Notes: a model not told the origin generated them from the sequence alone. A stretch of 64,000 nucleotides of DNA from Lysobacter enzymogenes (GCF_017355525.1 NZ_CP067395.1:4247001-4311000), one strand, 5' to 3'. Positions 37,473-47,096 are shown, counted from the stretch's first letter. Made by a program: numbers and translations.

Positions 37473-39059
37473 ATGCGCAGGATTCAAACGTGGTGGCTGT
37501 CGTTCCTGTTGCTGTTCCTGAGCGTCCTCGCCCCGGCCGCCTACGCCGGCGGCTTCAGCGGCCAGTACCAGCGCATCGCCGGCTGGGACGGGGCGCCCAT
37601 GGGCGCGTTCGTGATGGTGCCCAAGGACCAGGGCCCGGGCCCGTTCCCGCTGCTGGTGATGCCGGCCAGCTGGGCGGTGCCGAACCTGGAGTACGTCGGC
37701 CGCGGCGGCCAGCTGGCGGCCAAGGGCTATGTGGTGGTGAGCTACACCTCGCGCGGGTTCTGGGATTCGGCCGGGCAGATCGACATCGCCGGGCCGGGCA
37801 CGGTCGAGGACGTCAGCGCGGTGATCGACTGGGCGCTGGCGAACACGCCGTCGGACCCGAGCCGGATCGGCGCCAGCGGCATTTCCTACGGCGCCGGCAT
37901 CAGCCTGCTCGCGGCCGAACGCGATCCGCGCATCAAGGCGGTGGCCGCGCTCAGCGGCTGGGCCGACCTGGAGGCCTCGCTGTACGCCAACCGCACCGTC
38001 AGCCAGCAGGGCGCGGGCTTGCTGGTGGTCGCCGGCGCGCTGACCGGCCGGCCCGGGCCGGAGCTGGCCCAGGCCACCGCGCGCATCGCCCTGGGCGATT
38101 TCGACGGCGCCGTCGCCGGCCTGCTGCCGATCGTGCCGCAGCGCAGCCCGATGACCGAGGTCGCCGCGCTCAACCGCAACCGCACCGCGGTGCTGCTGGC
38201 CAACGCCTTCAACGACAGCCTGTTCCCGCCGGGCCAGTACGTGGATTTCTACAACGCGCTGAGCGGGCCGAAGCAGTTGCTGTTCGCCCACGGCGACCAC
38301 GCCACGATCGAAGCGCCCGGCGCGCTCGGCCTGCCGAACGAGACCTACACCGCGGTGGAGCGCTGGTTCGACCATCACCTCAAGGGCGCCGACAACGGCG
38401 TACCGCGCGAACCCGCGGTGCGGCTGAAGTCGCAGGCCGGCGACTGGCGCGGCTACGCCGACTGGAACGCGGTGCAGAGCGGCGCGACGGTGTTCGCGTT
38501 GAGCAAGCCGAGCGGCTTGATCGCCCCGACCGGCGAACTGCGCAGCGCGCCGAGCGTGGGCTGGAGCCAGTCGATCCTGACCGGCCTGCCGACCGTGGCC
38601 GATTCCGGCGTAGCGATGGTCAGCGGTTTCCTGCAATCGCTGCAGGTCGCGCCGACCGCGTCGATCCCGCTGGTCGCGCGCGCCGGCGCCGGCGTGTGGC
38701 AATCGCCGGTGTACTGGAGCGGCGCCCAGCTCAGCGGCATGCCGCAGCTGCGCATCACGGTGACGCCGAGCCAGAGCGAGGTCAGCGTGTTCGCTTACCT
38801 CTACAGCGTCGATCTGCTCGGCAACGGCCAGTTGCTCAGCCACAAGCCCTATTCGCTGCGCGGCGCGCGGCCGGGCGTGGCGCAGAACCTGGACCTGCGC
38901 CTGGAAGCGACCAGTTGGGACCTCGCGCCGGGCCGCCGGCTGGTGCTGGTGATCGACACCGCCGATCCGCGCTACACCGGCGCCAGCCGCATCGGCGGCA
39001 CGCTGAGCTTCAGCTCGCCGGCCTCGGCGCCGGCGACGCTGACCGTGCCGCTGCGCTGA
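37473..39059 (+). CDS. exported CocE/NonD-type alpha/beta hydrolase (X-Pro dipeptidyl-peptidase-like)
   Basis: A 528-residue exported hydrolase. The signal peptide ends PAAYA (about 25). The alpha/beta hydrolase domain carries nucleophile Ser138 in GISYGAG, an Asp in NAFNDSLFPPG and the His in FAHGDHA; the C-terminal beta-sandwich (about 310-528, PSQSEVSVFAYLYSVDLLGNG, RRLVLVIDTADPRY) is the PepX C-terminal type that completes the CocE/X-Pro dipeptidyl-peptidase architecture. It likely cleaves esters, amides or N-terminal X-Pro dipeptides outside the cytoplasm. Shine-Dalgarno GGAGGGG supports ATG 37473. It ends in a hairpin terminator. Confidence 0.87.
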   Translation: MRRIQTWWLSFLLLFLSVLAPAAYAGGFSGQYQRIAGWDGAPMGAFVMVPKDQGPGPFPLLVMPASWAVPNLEYVGRGGQLAAKGYVVVSYTSRGFWDSAGQIDIAGPGTVEDVSAVIDWALANTPSDPSRIGASGISYGAGISLLAAERDPRIKAVAALSGWADLEASLYANRTVSQQGAGLLVVAGALTGRPGPELAQATARIALGDFDGAVAGLLPIVPQRSPMTEVAALNRNRTAVLLANAFNDSLFPPGQYVDFYNALSGPKQLLFAHGDHATIEAPGALGLPNETYTAVERWFDHHLKGADNGVPREPAVRLKSQAGDWRGYADWNAVQSGATVFALSKPSGLIAPTGELRSAPSVGWSQSILTGLPTVADSGVAMVSGFLQSLQVAPTASIPLVARAGAGVWQSPVYWSGAQLSGMPQLRITVTPSQSEVSVFAYLYSVDLLGNGQLLSHKPYSLRGARPGVAQNLDLRLEATSWDLAPGRRLVLVIDTADPRYTGASRIGGTLSFSSPASAPATLTVPLR

Positions 39060-39071
39060 GCGTTCGGGTCG

Positions 39072-39107
39072 GAACGAAGACGGCGCCGCGAGGCGCCGTT
39101 TTCGTTC
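39072..39107 (+). terminator. hairpin terminator after the hydrolase
   Basis: The stem ACGGCGCC-GCGA-GGCGCCGT is extended by outer GAACGAA/TTCGTTC pairing, with TTTT on its 3' side. Confidence 0.85.
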
Positions 39108-39233
39108 GTGCGGCCGGCTGCGGCAGTGCGTATCGTGTCGCCGCCTTGCGCGCGGCGCACGCGGCGATACGATGGCCGCGGGGATCGCCGCGAACCGCGG
39201 GCGAAGCGCAATGCACGCGCCACAGGGGGCAGG

Positions 39234-39797
39234 ATGCAGACGTTCAATCCATACGAAGCGCCGCAAAGCGCGTTCGCCGACAGCGCCGTCGCCGAATCGG
39301 ACGACCGTCGCGGGCCGTGGCGCGACGGGCCGGATCTGATCGCGGTGCGCGATTCGCACTTGCCGGGCCGCTGCGTCAAATGCAACGCGCCGGGCGAGAC
39401 GCGGCTGAAGAAGACCTATTACTGGCACAGCGCCTGGTGGCTGCTGCTGGTGCTGTTCAATCTGCTGATCTACGCCATCGTGGCGATGATCGTGCGCAAG
39501 AACTGCCGGCTCGAAGCCAGCCTGTGCGCGCAGCACGCCAAGCGCCGCTCGCGCCTGATCGCCGCCGCGTTGTGTTGCCTCGGCGGGTTCGCGCTGGCCT
39601 TGTTCTTCGGCATCGCCCACAACTCCGGCCCGCTGTTCGCGCTCGCCGTCGCGGCGTTGCTGGGCTCGATCGTCACCGCGATGATCGCCTCGCGCACGCT
39701 GTATCCCAAGCGCATCGGCGAACGCTACGCGCGCTTCGGCGGCGCGGCGCAGGAATTCCTGGCGACCCTGCCGAGGTTCCGCGACACGGGCGTGTGA
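39234..39797 (+). CDS. small membrane protein with CxxC motif, unknown
   Basis: A 187-residue protein starting MQTFNPYEAPQS, an N-terminal (N/D)PYxxPxxxF-type signature common on small bacterial membrane proteins. A zinc-ribbon-like CVKCNAPG (about 48-55) precedes three hydrophobic segments (WWLLLVLFNLLIYAIVAMIV; LIAAALCCLGGFALALFFGI; LFALAVAALLGSIVTAMIA). The soluble tail faces the cytoplasm by the positive-inside rule. Function unknown. AGGGGGCAGG upstream supports ATG 39234. Confidence 0.78.
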   Translation: MQTFNPYEAPQSAFADSAVAESDDRRGPWRDGPDLIAVRDSHLPGRCVKCNAPGETRLKKTYYWHSAWWLLLVLFNLLIYAIVAMIVRKNCRLEASLCAQHAKRRSRLIAAALCCLGGFALALFFGIAHNSGPLFALAVAALLGSIVTAMIASRTLYPKRIGERYARFGGAAQEFLATLPRFRDTGV

Positions 39798-39844
39798 GCG
39801 CCGCGCCGGACGCGCACGCGAACGACCGCGGTGGAACGCCTGCG

Positions 39845-39881
39845 CGAAAAACAGAACGGCCGCATCGCTGCGGCCGTTCTG
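39845..39881 (-). terminator. terminator of the hemD-hemX-hemY group
   Basis: A 13-bp perfect stem CAGAACGGCCGCA/TGCGGCCGTTCTG lies just past the hemY stop; on the minus strand it is followed by TTTTT (the AAAA run at 39847-39851). Confidence 0.92.
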
Positions 39882-39903
39882 CATCGCATCGGCGCCTGGC
39901 CGG

Positions 39904-41154
39904 TCAGCCGCGCAAGCGCGGCATGCCGAACTCGTCGCGTTCCTCGACCACCGCCTCGTCGAACAGTTTCTGGCGCAGGTCGCGGCCCGGCAGTTCGCTC
40001 GGCGCTTCGCCGCGCGCGGCGCGCAGCGCGTTGAGGTAGCTCAGGCGCGCGCGGCTCTCGTCGCCGACCTGGGCGAAGCCGTGGCCGAGTTCTTCCCAGG
40101 CTTCGCTGCCGGCGCCCTGGGCGACGGCGCGGTGCAGATAAGCTTCGGCCTGCGGCCACTGGCTCTGCGCGCGCGCCAGCCGGGCCAGGCTCAGCAACAG
40201 CCCCGGGCTGCCCGAACGCGCGGCCAGCCAGCGTTCGGCCTGGGCGCGGCGCGCTTCCAGCCGGCCGATCGGCAGGCGTCCGTACAGCGCCGCCAGCGGT
40301 TCGTCCCAGCGCGCGTCGAGCGCCTGTTCGAGGCTTTTCGCCGCGGCTTCTTCCCAGCGCATGTCGGCGGCGCGTTCGGCGTAGGCGGCCACCGCCGCCG
40401 GTTCGCTTTTGAGCGGCTTGGGCAGGCTTTCCCACAGGTCGGCCAGCACGTTGGCGTCGGCGGCTTCGCGCAGCGCCGCTTCGGCCCATTGCGCTTCCAG
40501 CTGGCTCAGGCGCGCGGCCGGCCAGGCGTTGCTCTGGCGCAGCGCGCCGAGCAGGCCGTAGGCCTCGCCGGCGCGGCCCAGCGCGGCCAGCGCCTGCGCG
40601 CGCAAGGCCAGTCCGCGCGGCGGCAGCGGCTGCGCGGCCGGCGCATCGAGCGCGGCCAGCGCATCGCCGGCGCGTTGTTCGGCCAGCGCGTATTCGGCCG
40701 CGGCCAGCGCGCGCGCGGCCGGGTAGTCGCTGGCGATCGCATCGAGATGCTGCGCCTGCGCCGCGGCATCGCCGCGCGCGGCCGCCGCATGCGCGGCGCC
40801 GACCCCGGCCACCGCGGCCGTGTCGCGGCTGCGCGCGGCCTGCGCCAGCGATTTTTCGGCGCGGCTCCAATGGCCCTGGTGCAGCGCGTCCAGGCCGTCG
40901 ATCAAGCGCGCCCGCGCCTGCTTCTTGCGGTGCCGGCGCATGGCCACGAACGGCAGGCTCAGCGCCTTCCACACCAGCCACAGCGCGAGCAGGCCGCCGA
41001 CCAGCATCAACAGCGCCTTGGGCACGTTGGTGAGGTAGTCGTAGCCGCCGTAGGTGACGACGACGCGGCCCGGATCCTGTAGCAGCAACTGCGCGACCAA
41101 GGCGCCGACCAGGGCCAGCACGATCCAGAACAGGAGATTGCGGAACAGATTCAT
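39904..41154 (-). CDS. hemY: HemY, TPR membrane protein of the heme locus
   Basis: A 416-residue protein with two N-terminal membrane helices (LFWIVLALVGALVAQLLL; ALLMLVGGLLALWLVWKALS) with GGYDYLTNVP between, the gammaproteobacterial HemY_N signature, then a long run of TPR-like helices. This HemY is not protoporphyrinogen oxidase. It is associated with heme synthesis in the inner membrane, possibly organising late porphyrin enzymes. Third in the hemD-hemX-hemY order, 52 bases after hemX, with the terminator behind it. Confidence 0.92.
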   Translation of the reverse strand: MNLFRNLLFWIVLALVGALVAQLLLQDPGRVVVTYGGYDYLTNVPKALLMLVGGLLALWLVWKALSLPFVAMRRHRKKQARARLIDGLDALHQGHWSRAEKSLAQAARSRDTAAVAGVGAAHAAAARGDAAAQAQHLDAIASDYPAARALAAAEYALAEQRAGDALAALDAPAAQPLPPRGLALRAQALAALGRAGEAYGLLGALRQSNAWPAARLSQLEAQWAEAALREAADANVLADLWESLPKPLKSEPAAVAAYAERAADMRWEEAAAKSLEQALDARWDEPLAALYGRLPIGRLEARRAQAERWLAARSGSPGLLLSLARLARAQSQWPQAEAYLHRAVAQGAGSEAWEELGHGFAQVGDESRARLSYLNALRAARGEAPSELPGRDLRQKLFDEAVVEERDEFGMPRLRG

Positions 41155-41206
41155 CGTGGCGCGTCCTTCCTCGGAGCCCGGTCGGTGCGGTCGGTGCGCG
41201 CGGCGC

Positions 41207-42202
41207 TCAGTGCGCCGTGCGCAACTGGCGCAACTGCTGCAGTGTGGTGCCGAGGGTGGGAACCGTCAGTGAAAGCGGCATCGCCGCCAGTTCGCGCAGG
41301 CTCGCGAGCTGTTTTTCCTGCGTCGGCGAAGGCGCCGACAAGCGCTGCACCCAGCGTTCGGCGCGCTTGAGCGCGATCTTGTAGCCCGGCGCGTCGCGGC
41401 GTTCGGCCGCCGCGCGCGCCAGCGAGATCTCCAGCTGCAGCCCGGCCAGCGCGGCCGAGCGGTCGGCCGGATGCGAGGCGACGGTGCGGTCGACCGGCTG
41501 GGTTTCGATCAGCGTGCCGAACGCGCGCCGCCACCACGGCGACGGCTCGGCGACGGCCGGGCGGGCGCTGTCTTCCGGCAGGGTCAGCGACTGCGCCAGC
41601 GCGTCGAGCTTGGCCATCGCCTGCATGCGCGGTTCGATCCCCAGTTCCTTGAGCGCGGCGGTTTCCTGCAGCAGGGTCTGGCGCAGGCTCAGATAGGCCG
41701 GATCGTCGATGCCGTCGAGCACGCCGCCGGCCAGGATGTAGGCGCGGCGCGCGCCTTCCAGGTCGCCGGCGATCTGCAGGCGCTGCTGGCCCAGGGTCAG
41801 CAACAGCTCGGTCTCGTCCAGGCGCATGGCCTGGGCGCCGTGGCGGTTGGGGTCGGCGAGCTTGGACACGCTGTCCTCGATCAGCGCCGCGCGCTGGCCG
41901 ATGCCGTGCAATTCGTCGCGCAGCACCCGGTTGGTGCTGTCGGCCTGGACGATGCGGCGGTTCTGCGCGTCCTGGTTCGTGCGCAAGGTGTCGACCCGCT
42001 GCTCCAGCGCCTCCAGGCGCTGCGCGTCGTCGGCCGCGGCCTCGCGTTCGAGCACTTCGCGCTGCTGCCATTGGCGCCAGCCGAACCAGCCGGCCGCGGC
42101 GATCAGCGCCAGCAACACCAGCCACAGCCAGGCGGACGAACCGCGGCGCGCGGGCGCCGCGGCGGAAGGAGAAAGGGACACGGGATCGGCGGGGTCGTTC
42201 AT
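41207..42202 (-). CDS. hemX: HemX, uroporphyrinogen-III C-methyltransferase-like membrane protein
   Basis: A 331-residue single-pass protein: short cytoplasmic tail, one membrane helix (GSSAWLWLVLLALIAAAGWFGW, about 20-41), a coiled coil (about 45-110) and a helical C-terminal domain. Despite the database name uroporphyrinogen-III C-methyltransferase, it lacks the SAM-binding motifs and is a structural partner in the hem operon. Preceded by hemD with a 224-base gap that holds nothing I can recognise. Confidence 0.9.
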   Translation of the reverse strand: MNDPADPVSLSPSAAAPARRGSSAWLWLVLLALIAAAGWFGWRQWQQREVLEREAAADDAQRLEALEQRVDTLRTNQDAQNRRIVQADSTNRVLRDELHGIGQRAALIEDSVSKLADPNRHGAQAMRLDETELLLTLGQQRLQIAGDLEGARRAYILAGGVLDGIDDPAYLSLRQTLLQETAALKELGIEPRMQAMAKLDALAQSLTLPEDSARPAVAEPSPWWRRAFGTLIETQPVDRTVASHPADRSAALAGLQLEISLARAAAERRDAPGYKIALKRAERWVQRLSAPSPTQEKQLASLRELAAMPLSLTVPTLGTTLQQLRQLRTAH

Positions 42203-42426
42203 GACCCGGCCATGCTACCGGATGAACGGATCAAGACCGCCTTGACGCGATCGCGTTTCGTTGCGGCCGGGCGCTCGGCGCGGACGGACGGCGCGTTCTC
42301 GTGCGGGGCCGGACGAGTCGCGCCGCATCCGAGCGGGCGCGGTCGGCGTGCCGCGCCAAGCCGAAGGCGCGCGACCGGTCGTGCGCAGCAGGCCGTGCCG
42401 CATCCGCCGCGCGCAGGTCGGTTCGC

Positions 42427-43233
42427 TCAAGTGCCCGTCGTCTCCGCCAGCGGCGCCAGCAATTCCTCCGCGCCCGGCCCGGCGGCGACGCCGACCGTGG
42501 CGAACCCGGCCTCGCGCGCCAGCTGCGCCAGCCGCGCGCTGGCCGCGCTGACCCGGGCCTGGCGCAGCCGCGCGGCGGCCTCGGCCGGCAATCGTTCGAG
42601 CACGCGCTGCAAGGCCTCGCCGCTGGACAGCGCCAGCAGCAGCGGCGCGCGCGCATCGATCAGGCGCGCGACCATGAACCGGTCCAGCGGCGCCGGCTCG
42701 CGCCGGTAGATGTCGGCGCGCCGCAGCTGCGCGCCGCGCGCGGCCAGGGTCGGCGCGATCGCGCCGCGGCCGCCGGGCGCGGTCAGCAAGCCGACGCTGT
42801 CGCCGGCGGCGTAGCGGTCCAGGCCGGGCAGGGCGAGCAGGCCTTCGCTGTCCATGCGCTCGGGCCAGCGAACATCGGTTATGCCGAATTCGGCCAGAGC
42901 CTGTGCAGTGCCGGCACCGACCGCATACCAGGCCTGACCGGCGCGTTGCGGCGGCTGCGGCAGCGTCGGCGCGGCCGCGCGCGCATCGGCCGCGCACAGG
43001 TCGCGCAAGGCGCGCACCGCGTTGGGACTGGTGACCACGACTTGCGTCGACTGCAGGGCGGCGGCCAAGGCCGCGCGCGCCGCAGCGGTGTTTTCGCTGC
43101 GGATCGACCACGGCGACAGCTCGATCAATGCGCTGGCGTATTGCGCTGCGATACAGCGTAGCGCCTCGTGTTCGTCACTAGGACGTAACGAGATCACGTA
43201 CCATCGCGGCGGTATCGTCGGCTCGCGGCTCAT
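42427..43233 (-). CDS. hemD: uroporphyrinogen-III synthase
   Basis: A 268-residue two-domain enzyme converting hydroxymethylbilane to uroporphyrinogen III. Typical features: VISLRPSDEHEALRC near the start, VVVTSPNAVRAL (about 82-93), YAVGAGTAQALAEFG, SEGLLALPGLDR and the C-terminal VSAASARLAQLAREAGF. ATG 43233 (MSREPT) is preferred over the longer ATG 43263. hemC, its usual partner, is not in the window. Heads the minus-strand hemD-hemX-hemY group. Confidence 0.9.
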   Translation of the reverse strand: MSREPTIPPRWYVISLRPSDEHEALRCIAAQYASALIELSPWSIRSENTAAARAALAAALQSTQVVVTSPNAVRALRDLCAADARAAAPTLPQPPQRAGQAWYAVGAGTAQALAEFGITDVRWPERMDSEGLLALPGLDRYAAGDSVGLLTAPGGRGAIAPTLAARGAQLRRADIYRREPAPLDRFMVARLIDARAPLLLALSSGEALQRVLERLPAEAAARLRQARVSAASARLAQLAREAGFATVGVAAGPGAEELLAPLAETTGT

Positions 43234-43593
43234 GCGCGCAGCTTCGCACAGCGCCGCGCGCAACGGCAGCCGCCATGCGTCGCAGTACGTTTACGCGAGG
43301 GTTTTCGCGCTCGCGCAGCGCGGTTGCGCTGCAAGCGCCGCGCCGTATCGATACCGGATTCGCGCAATCGTTTTTCGATTCGGTTCCTGCGATTTCGTTT
43401 TGCAGCACGTTCGCGCAACACCGCTTCCGCAACACGGCTTCCGCACCACCGAATACGCAACACCGTTCCCCGTGTCCCGCAGTTCGCGATTCGTTCCTGT
43501 GGTCTGCTTCGCGCGGCCGCCGGCCGGCCCGCCGTTGCGTTCCGTCCGTGCCCCGCACGTTATCCATTCCCCCGCACCGCGCTTCCGACGCTG
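43234..43593. other. intergenic region between hemD and the thioesterase
   Basis: No supported gene. This divergent gap has short direct repeats around 43408-43470 (CGCAACACCG, CTTCCGCAACACGGCTTCCGC) and the relative T-richness of a promoter region (TTTTTCGATTCGG, TTTCGTTTTG). It should hold the hemD promoter and that of the + strand gene. Confidence 0.5.
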
Positions 43594-44052
43594 ATGACTT
43601 TCGACGCCGCTCTGCAACGCCTGCACACCCACTACCAGTCCATGCCGCCGGTCGCGGCGATGAACGTCGGCATCGCCGGCTACGACGGCAAGCGCCTGCG
43701 CCTGCGCGCGCCGCTCGCCCACCACGTCAACGACAAGGGCTGCGCGTTCGGCGGCAGCCTCGCCTCGGTGATGACCCTGGCCTCGTGGGGCCTGGTCTCG
43801 CTGGGCCTGGAAATCGCCGAGCTGCGCGCGGAAGTGTTCGTCGCCGACAGCCAGATCCGCTACCTGGCGCCGCTGTTCGGCGACCTGGAAGTGCAGGCCG
43901 AGCTGGCCGCCGACGCCGACTGGAGCGTGTTCGTGCAGACCCTGCGCGGCCGCGGCCGCGCCCGCACCGGCCTGATCGCGCGCGCTTTGCTGCCCGAAGG
44001 CGGGGTCGCGACCGAGTTCACTGCGCGCTACGTCGCGATCGCCAAAGCCTGA
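43594..44052 (+). CDS. thioesterase-like protein (YiiD C-terminal/hotdog domain)
   Basis: A 152-residue hotdog-fold protein: LRLRAPLAHHVNDKGCAFGGSLASVMTLASWG (about 36-67) is the signature of the YiiD C-terminal thioesterase family, with the central helix after FGGS. Probably hydrolyses an acyl-CoA or acyl-carrier thioester; substrate unknown. ATG 43594 is chosen over the open frame that extends upstream through non-homologous sequence. Confidence 0.82.
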   Translation: MTFDAALQRLHTHYQSMPPVAAMNVGIAGYDGKRLRLRAPLAHHVNDKGCAFGGSLASVMTLASWGLVSLGLEIAELRAEVFVADSQIRYLAPLFGDLEVQAELAADADWSVFVQTLRGRGRARTGLIARALLPEGGVATEFTARYVAIAKA

Positions 44053-44127
44053 TCCGGCCGGCGCCTGACGCGGCCGCGGCGGGCGGGTAGGATGCACGCC
44101 AAACCGCCCACCGAGCCGGAGTCCGCG

Positions 44128-44550
44128 ATGCGCCTGATGAAGTACCTGCTGCTGTCCTGCCTGTTCGCGTTCGCGCTGGCCGGCTGCCAGACCACCGGCA
44201 CCCAGAACAACCGCCTGACCGAAGCGCAGTACGCCTATTCCGCGGCGATCCGCTGGGGCGATTTCGAAGGCGCCGCCAACCTGATCAAGCCGCAGCTGCG
44301 CAAGCAACTGGCGCCCACGCCGATGCAGCTGGAGCGCTACAAGCAGATCCAGGTGTCCGGCTACAACGACGTCGGCAGCGAAGTCGACAAGGAAAAGGGC
44401 ACCGCGGTGCGCATCGTCAACATCGGCGTGATCAACCGCCACACCCTGGCCGAGCGCAACGTGCGCTACACCGAGGCCTGGGAATGGGACCCGGAAGCCA
44501 AGACATGGTGGGTCATCGGCGGCCTGCCGGACTTTTGGGAAGGCCAGTGA
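44128..44550 (+). CDS. small lipoprotein, unknown
   Basis: A 140-residue protein with a lipoprotein signal (MRLMKYLLLSCLFAFALAGC, LAGC lipobox, Cys20). The mature part is a small alpha/beta domain (AQYAYSAAIRWGDFEGAANLIKP, VRIVNIGVINRHT, WEWDPEAKTWWVIGGLPDFW), similar in feel to NTF2-like or SnoaL-like folds. ATG 44128 is preferred over 44092 because the lipobox then falls at the right distance. Likely outer-membrane attached. Followed by repeats and a terminator. Confidence 0.8.
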   Translation: MRLMKYLLLSCLFAFALAGCQTTGTQNNRLTEAQYAYSAAIRWGDFEGAANLIKPQLRKQLAPTPMQLERYKQIQVSGYNDVGSEVDKEKGTAVRIVNIGVINRHTLAERNVRYTEAWEWDPEAKTWWVIGGLPDFWEGQ

Positions 44551-44551
44551 A

Positions 44552-44630
44552 GCAGGAGATAGCGAGTAGAAGCTAGGAGATAGCGACAGCCGCTCTTGCT
44601 ACCTCCTATCTCCTAGGCGCCATCTCCTGA
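44552..44630. repeat. short GGAGATAG repeat cluster
   Basis: Several degenerate copies of AGGAGATAGCGA and the inverse CTATCTCCTA form a hairpin-capable block just after the lipoprotein stop, resembling simple-sequence intergenic clusters of xanthomonads. Confidence 0.6.
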
Positions 44631-44631
44631 A

Positions 44632-44654
44632 GGCCCCCGCCAGGGGCCCTTTTT
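44632..44654 (+). terminator. terminator after the lipoprotein gene
   Basis: A GGCCCC/GGGGCC stem with a CGCCA loop, followed by CTTTTTG. Confidence 0.85.
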
Positions 44655-44732
44655 GCTTCCTGGGGCCGCGGTGGGCGACAATCGCGGCCCCGCGTGGGCC
44701 GTGCCGGCCCCGCCCGTGCATGAGCTGACTCC

Positions 44733-45170
44733 GTGAGTTTCGATGAATTGCTGGCGTTCGCCGGCCGCCACCTGTACCTGTCGCTGGGCCTGGTCGGCTT
44801 GACCGTGGCGCTGATCTACACCGAGACCGCGCGGCTGTTCCGCGGCTACAAGGCCCTGCGTCCGGCCGAGCTGACCCAGCTGATCAACCGCGACAACGCC
44901 CTGGTCATCGACCTGTCGGCGATCGCGGAATACGAAAAGGGCCACATCCCGGGCAGCCGCTCGGTCCAGCCGAGCCAGTTCGATCCGGAAAGCAAGCTGC
45001 TGGCCGCGGCCAAGCAACTGCCGGTGGTCGCGGTGTGCCGCAACGGCCAGGCCTCCGCCGACGCCGCCAAGCGGCTGAAGAAGGCCGGTTTCGAGCAGGT
45101 CTATTGGCTCGACGGCGGCATCGCCGCCTGGCAGCAGGCCGACCTGCCGCTGATCAAGGGCCGCAACTGA
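44733..45170 (+). CDS. membrane-anchored rhodanese (YibN type)
   Basis: A 145-residue protein with one N-terminal membrane helix ([19 protein letters not shown]) and a rhodanese domain ([22 protein letters not shown]; catalytic loop VCRNGQAS with the active Cys). This is the YibN arrangement found upstream of secB-gpsA in E. coli. YibN-type proteins carry sulfur or act near the Sec/YidC insertion machinery. GTG start at 44733. Confidence 0.85.
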   Translation: MSFDELLAFAGRHLYLSLGLVGLTVALIYTETARLFRGYKALRPAELTQLINRDNALVIDLSAIAEYEKGHIPGSRSVQPSQFDPESKLLAAAKQLPVVAVCRNGQASADAAKRLKKAGFEQVYWLDGGIAAWQQADLPLIKGRN

Positions 45171-45513
45171 GCCGGCGGCCGCGCCGCGGCCGTCGCTTCG
45201 TTCGCGCCTGAACCCGCTTTACCAGCGCTGCGCGCGCCTTGTCGCGCCCGCGTCACGCGCGCCGGCCAGGCTGGCGCCCGCCGCGGTCTCGCCGCCGGCG
45301 ATCCGGGCCCGGCATTGTGTGAGGCGCGCCGGGATTCCGTCCCGGCGCAACGCCGATCCGGCCGATCGGGGCTTGATCGCGCCGCAATCGCCTCAATCCA
45401 AGCTGTTCCGCGGCCGATCCGCGCCGCCGCCGCCGGGCCGTTTGGTCCGGCGCGGACGAGCGGGCATAATCGGCCTCTTTTCGAAATTTCATCTAGCTGG
45501 GGGAGTCACCACG
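45171..45513. other. gap between rhodanese and secB
   Basis: 343 bases without a supported gene. E. coli has grxC at this position; no glutaredoxin CPYC-like motif is visible in any frame here. The right end carries an AT-rich stretch (TTTTCGAAATTTCATC) and the secB ribosome binding site GGGGGAG, so the secB promoter is probably here. Confidence 0.55.
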
Positions 45514-46020
45514 ATGTCCGAAGAAAACGTCAACGGCGCGGTCGCGCCGGCCGATAACGGCCCCGCGTTCACCGTCGAAAAGATTTACGTCAAGGACGTC
45601 TCCTTCGAGGTCCCCGGCGCGCCGGCCGTGTTCGCCGAAACCCAGCAGCCGCAGCTGCAGCTGAACCTGTCGCAGAACGTGCAGCGCGTCGGCGACAACG
45701 CCTTCGAAGTCGTGCTCGGCGTGACCCTGACCTGCACCGCCGGCGACAAGTCGATGTACCTGGCCGAAGTGAAGCAGGCCGGCGTGTTCGGCCTGATCGG
45801 CTTCGACGCCCAGACCCTGGACGCGATGCTCGGCACCCACTGCCCGAACGTGCTGTATCCCTACGCGCGCCAGCTCATCAGCGACCTGATCCAGGCCGGC
45901 GGCTTCCCGCCGTTCTTCCTGCAGCCGATCAACTTCGACGCGCTATACGCCGAAGGCCTGCGTCAGCGCGCCGGCCAGGGCGAGAGCCTCGCCGACGCGG
46001 AAACCGCCGGCAACGCCTGA
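45514..46020 (+). CDS. secB: protein-export chaperone SecB
   Basis: A 168-residue chaperone matching SecB along its length: [22 protein letters not shown] (about 19-40), the tetramer core with [13 protein letters not shown] and [16 protein letters not shown], and the C-terminal [20 protein letters not shown]. SecB keeps preproteins unfolded and hands them to SecA. Followed within 31 bases by gpsA, as in E. coli. Confidence 0.97.
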   Translation: MSEENVNGAVAPADNGPAFTVEKIYVKDVSFEVPGAPAVFAETQQPQLQLNLSQNVQRVGDNAFEVVLGVTLTCTAGDKSMYLAEVKQAGVFGLIGFDAQTLDAMLGTHCPNVLYPYARQLISDLIQAGGFPPFFLQPINFDALYAEGLRQRAGQGESLADAETAGNA

Positions 46021-46051
46021 TCCCGGGCACGCACCGGACTCCGTCGCGCGC

Positions 46052-47089
46052 ATGACTTCGCAGACCACGACTCTCAAGCCGCGCGTGGCGGTGATCGGTG
46101 CCGGTTCCTGGGGCACCGCGCTGGCGGCGCTGATCGCCCGGCACGGTCACCCGACCGTGCTGTGGGGCCGCGACGGCGACGTCGCCGCGGCCATCGACGG
46201 CCGCCACGAAAACCCGCGCTACCTGCCGGGCATCGCCCTGCCGGACGCGCTGCGCGCCACCACCGATCTGGCGGCGGCGCTGGCCGGCGCCGATCTGGTG
46301 CTGGTGGTGACGCCCTCGCACGCCTTCGCCGAAACCCTGCGCGCGCTGGCCCCGCATCGGCCCGCGCACGCCGGCGTGGCCTGGGCGACCAAGGGCTTCG
46401 AGCCCGGCAGCGGCCGTTTCCTGCACGAAGTCGCCGAGGAAGTGCTCGGCGCCGGCGTGCCGTTGGCGGTCGTCACCGGCCCCTCGTTCGCCAAGGAAGT
46501 CGCGCAAGGCCTGCCGACCGCGCTGACCGTGCATTCCGACGACGCGGACTTCGCCCAGTCGGTCGCCGATGCGCTGCACGGCCCGGCGTTCCGCGCCTAC
46601 ACCGGCGACGACATGCTCGGCGCCGAACTCGGCGGCGCGATGAAGAACGTGCTCGCGGTCGCCACCGGCGTCGCCGACGGCATGCAGCTCGGCCTCAACG
46701 CCCGCGCCGGCCTGATCACCCGCGGCCTCAACGAAATGCTGCGCCTCAACCAGGCCATCGGCGGCCAGCCCGAAACCCTGATGGGCCTGGCCGGCCTCGG
46801 CGACCTGGTGCTGACCTGCACCGGCGACCTGTCGCGCAACCGCCGCCTGGGCCTGGCCCTGGGCCGCGGCCAGTCGATCGAGGACGCGGTGCGCGAGATC
46901 GGCCAGGTGGTCGAATCGGTGCAGACCGCCGACGAAGTCATGCGCCAGGCCGAGCGCCACCGCATCGAACTGCCGATCTCCAGCGCCGTGCGCGAAGTGC
47001 TGCACGGCCGCATCACCCCGTCCGACGGCCTGCGCCAGCTGCTCGCGCGCGAGCAGAAGCCCGAGTACCCGAACGACCTGTTCGGCTGA
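46052..47089 (+). CDS. gpsA: NAD(P)-dependent glycerol-3-phosphate dehydrogenase
   Basis: A 345-residue GpsA: cofactor motif [17 protein letters not shown] (residues about 12-28), [16 protein letters not shown], the catalytic Lys in [15 protein letters not shown], and [14 protein letters not shown] with the conserved substrate loop. Makes sn-glycerol-3-phosphate for phospholipids. Follows secB in the same transcript. Confidence 0.96.
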   Translation: MTSQTTTLKPRVAVIGAGSWGTALAALIARHGHPTVLWGRDGDVAAAIDGRHENPRYLPGIALPDALRATTDLAAALAGADLVLVVTPSHAFAETLRALAPHRPAHAGVAWATKGFEPGSGRFLHEVAEEVLGAGVPLAVVTGPSFAKEVAQGLPTALTVHSDDADFAQSVADALHGPAFRAYTGDDMLGAELGGAMKNVLAVATGVADGMQLGLNARAGLITRGLNEMLRLNQAIGGQPETLMGLAGLGDLVLTCTGDLSRNRRLGLALGRGQSIEDAVREIGQVVESVQTADEVMRQAERHRIELPISSAVREVLHGRITPSDGLRQLLAREQKPEYPNDLFG

Positions 47090-47096
47090 TCGCGCC

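Noticed and set aside
45171..45513. Hidden grxC gene
   Set aside because: No frame shows a glutaredoxin CPxC motif or its fold pattern.
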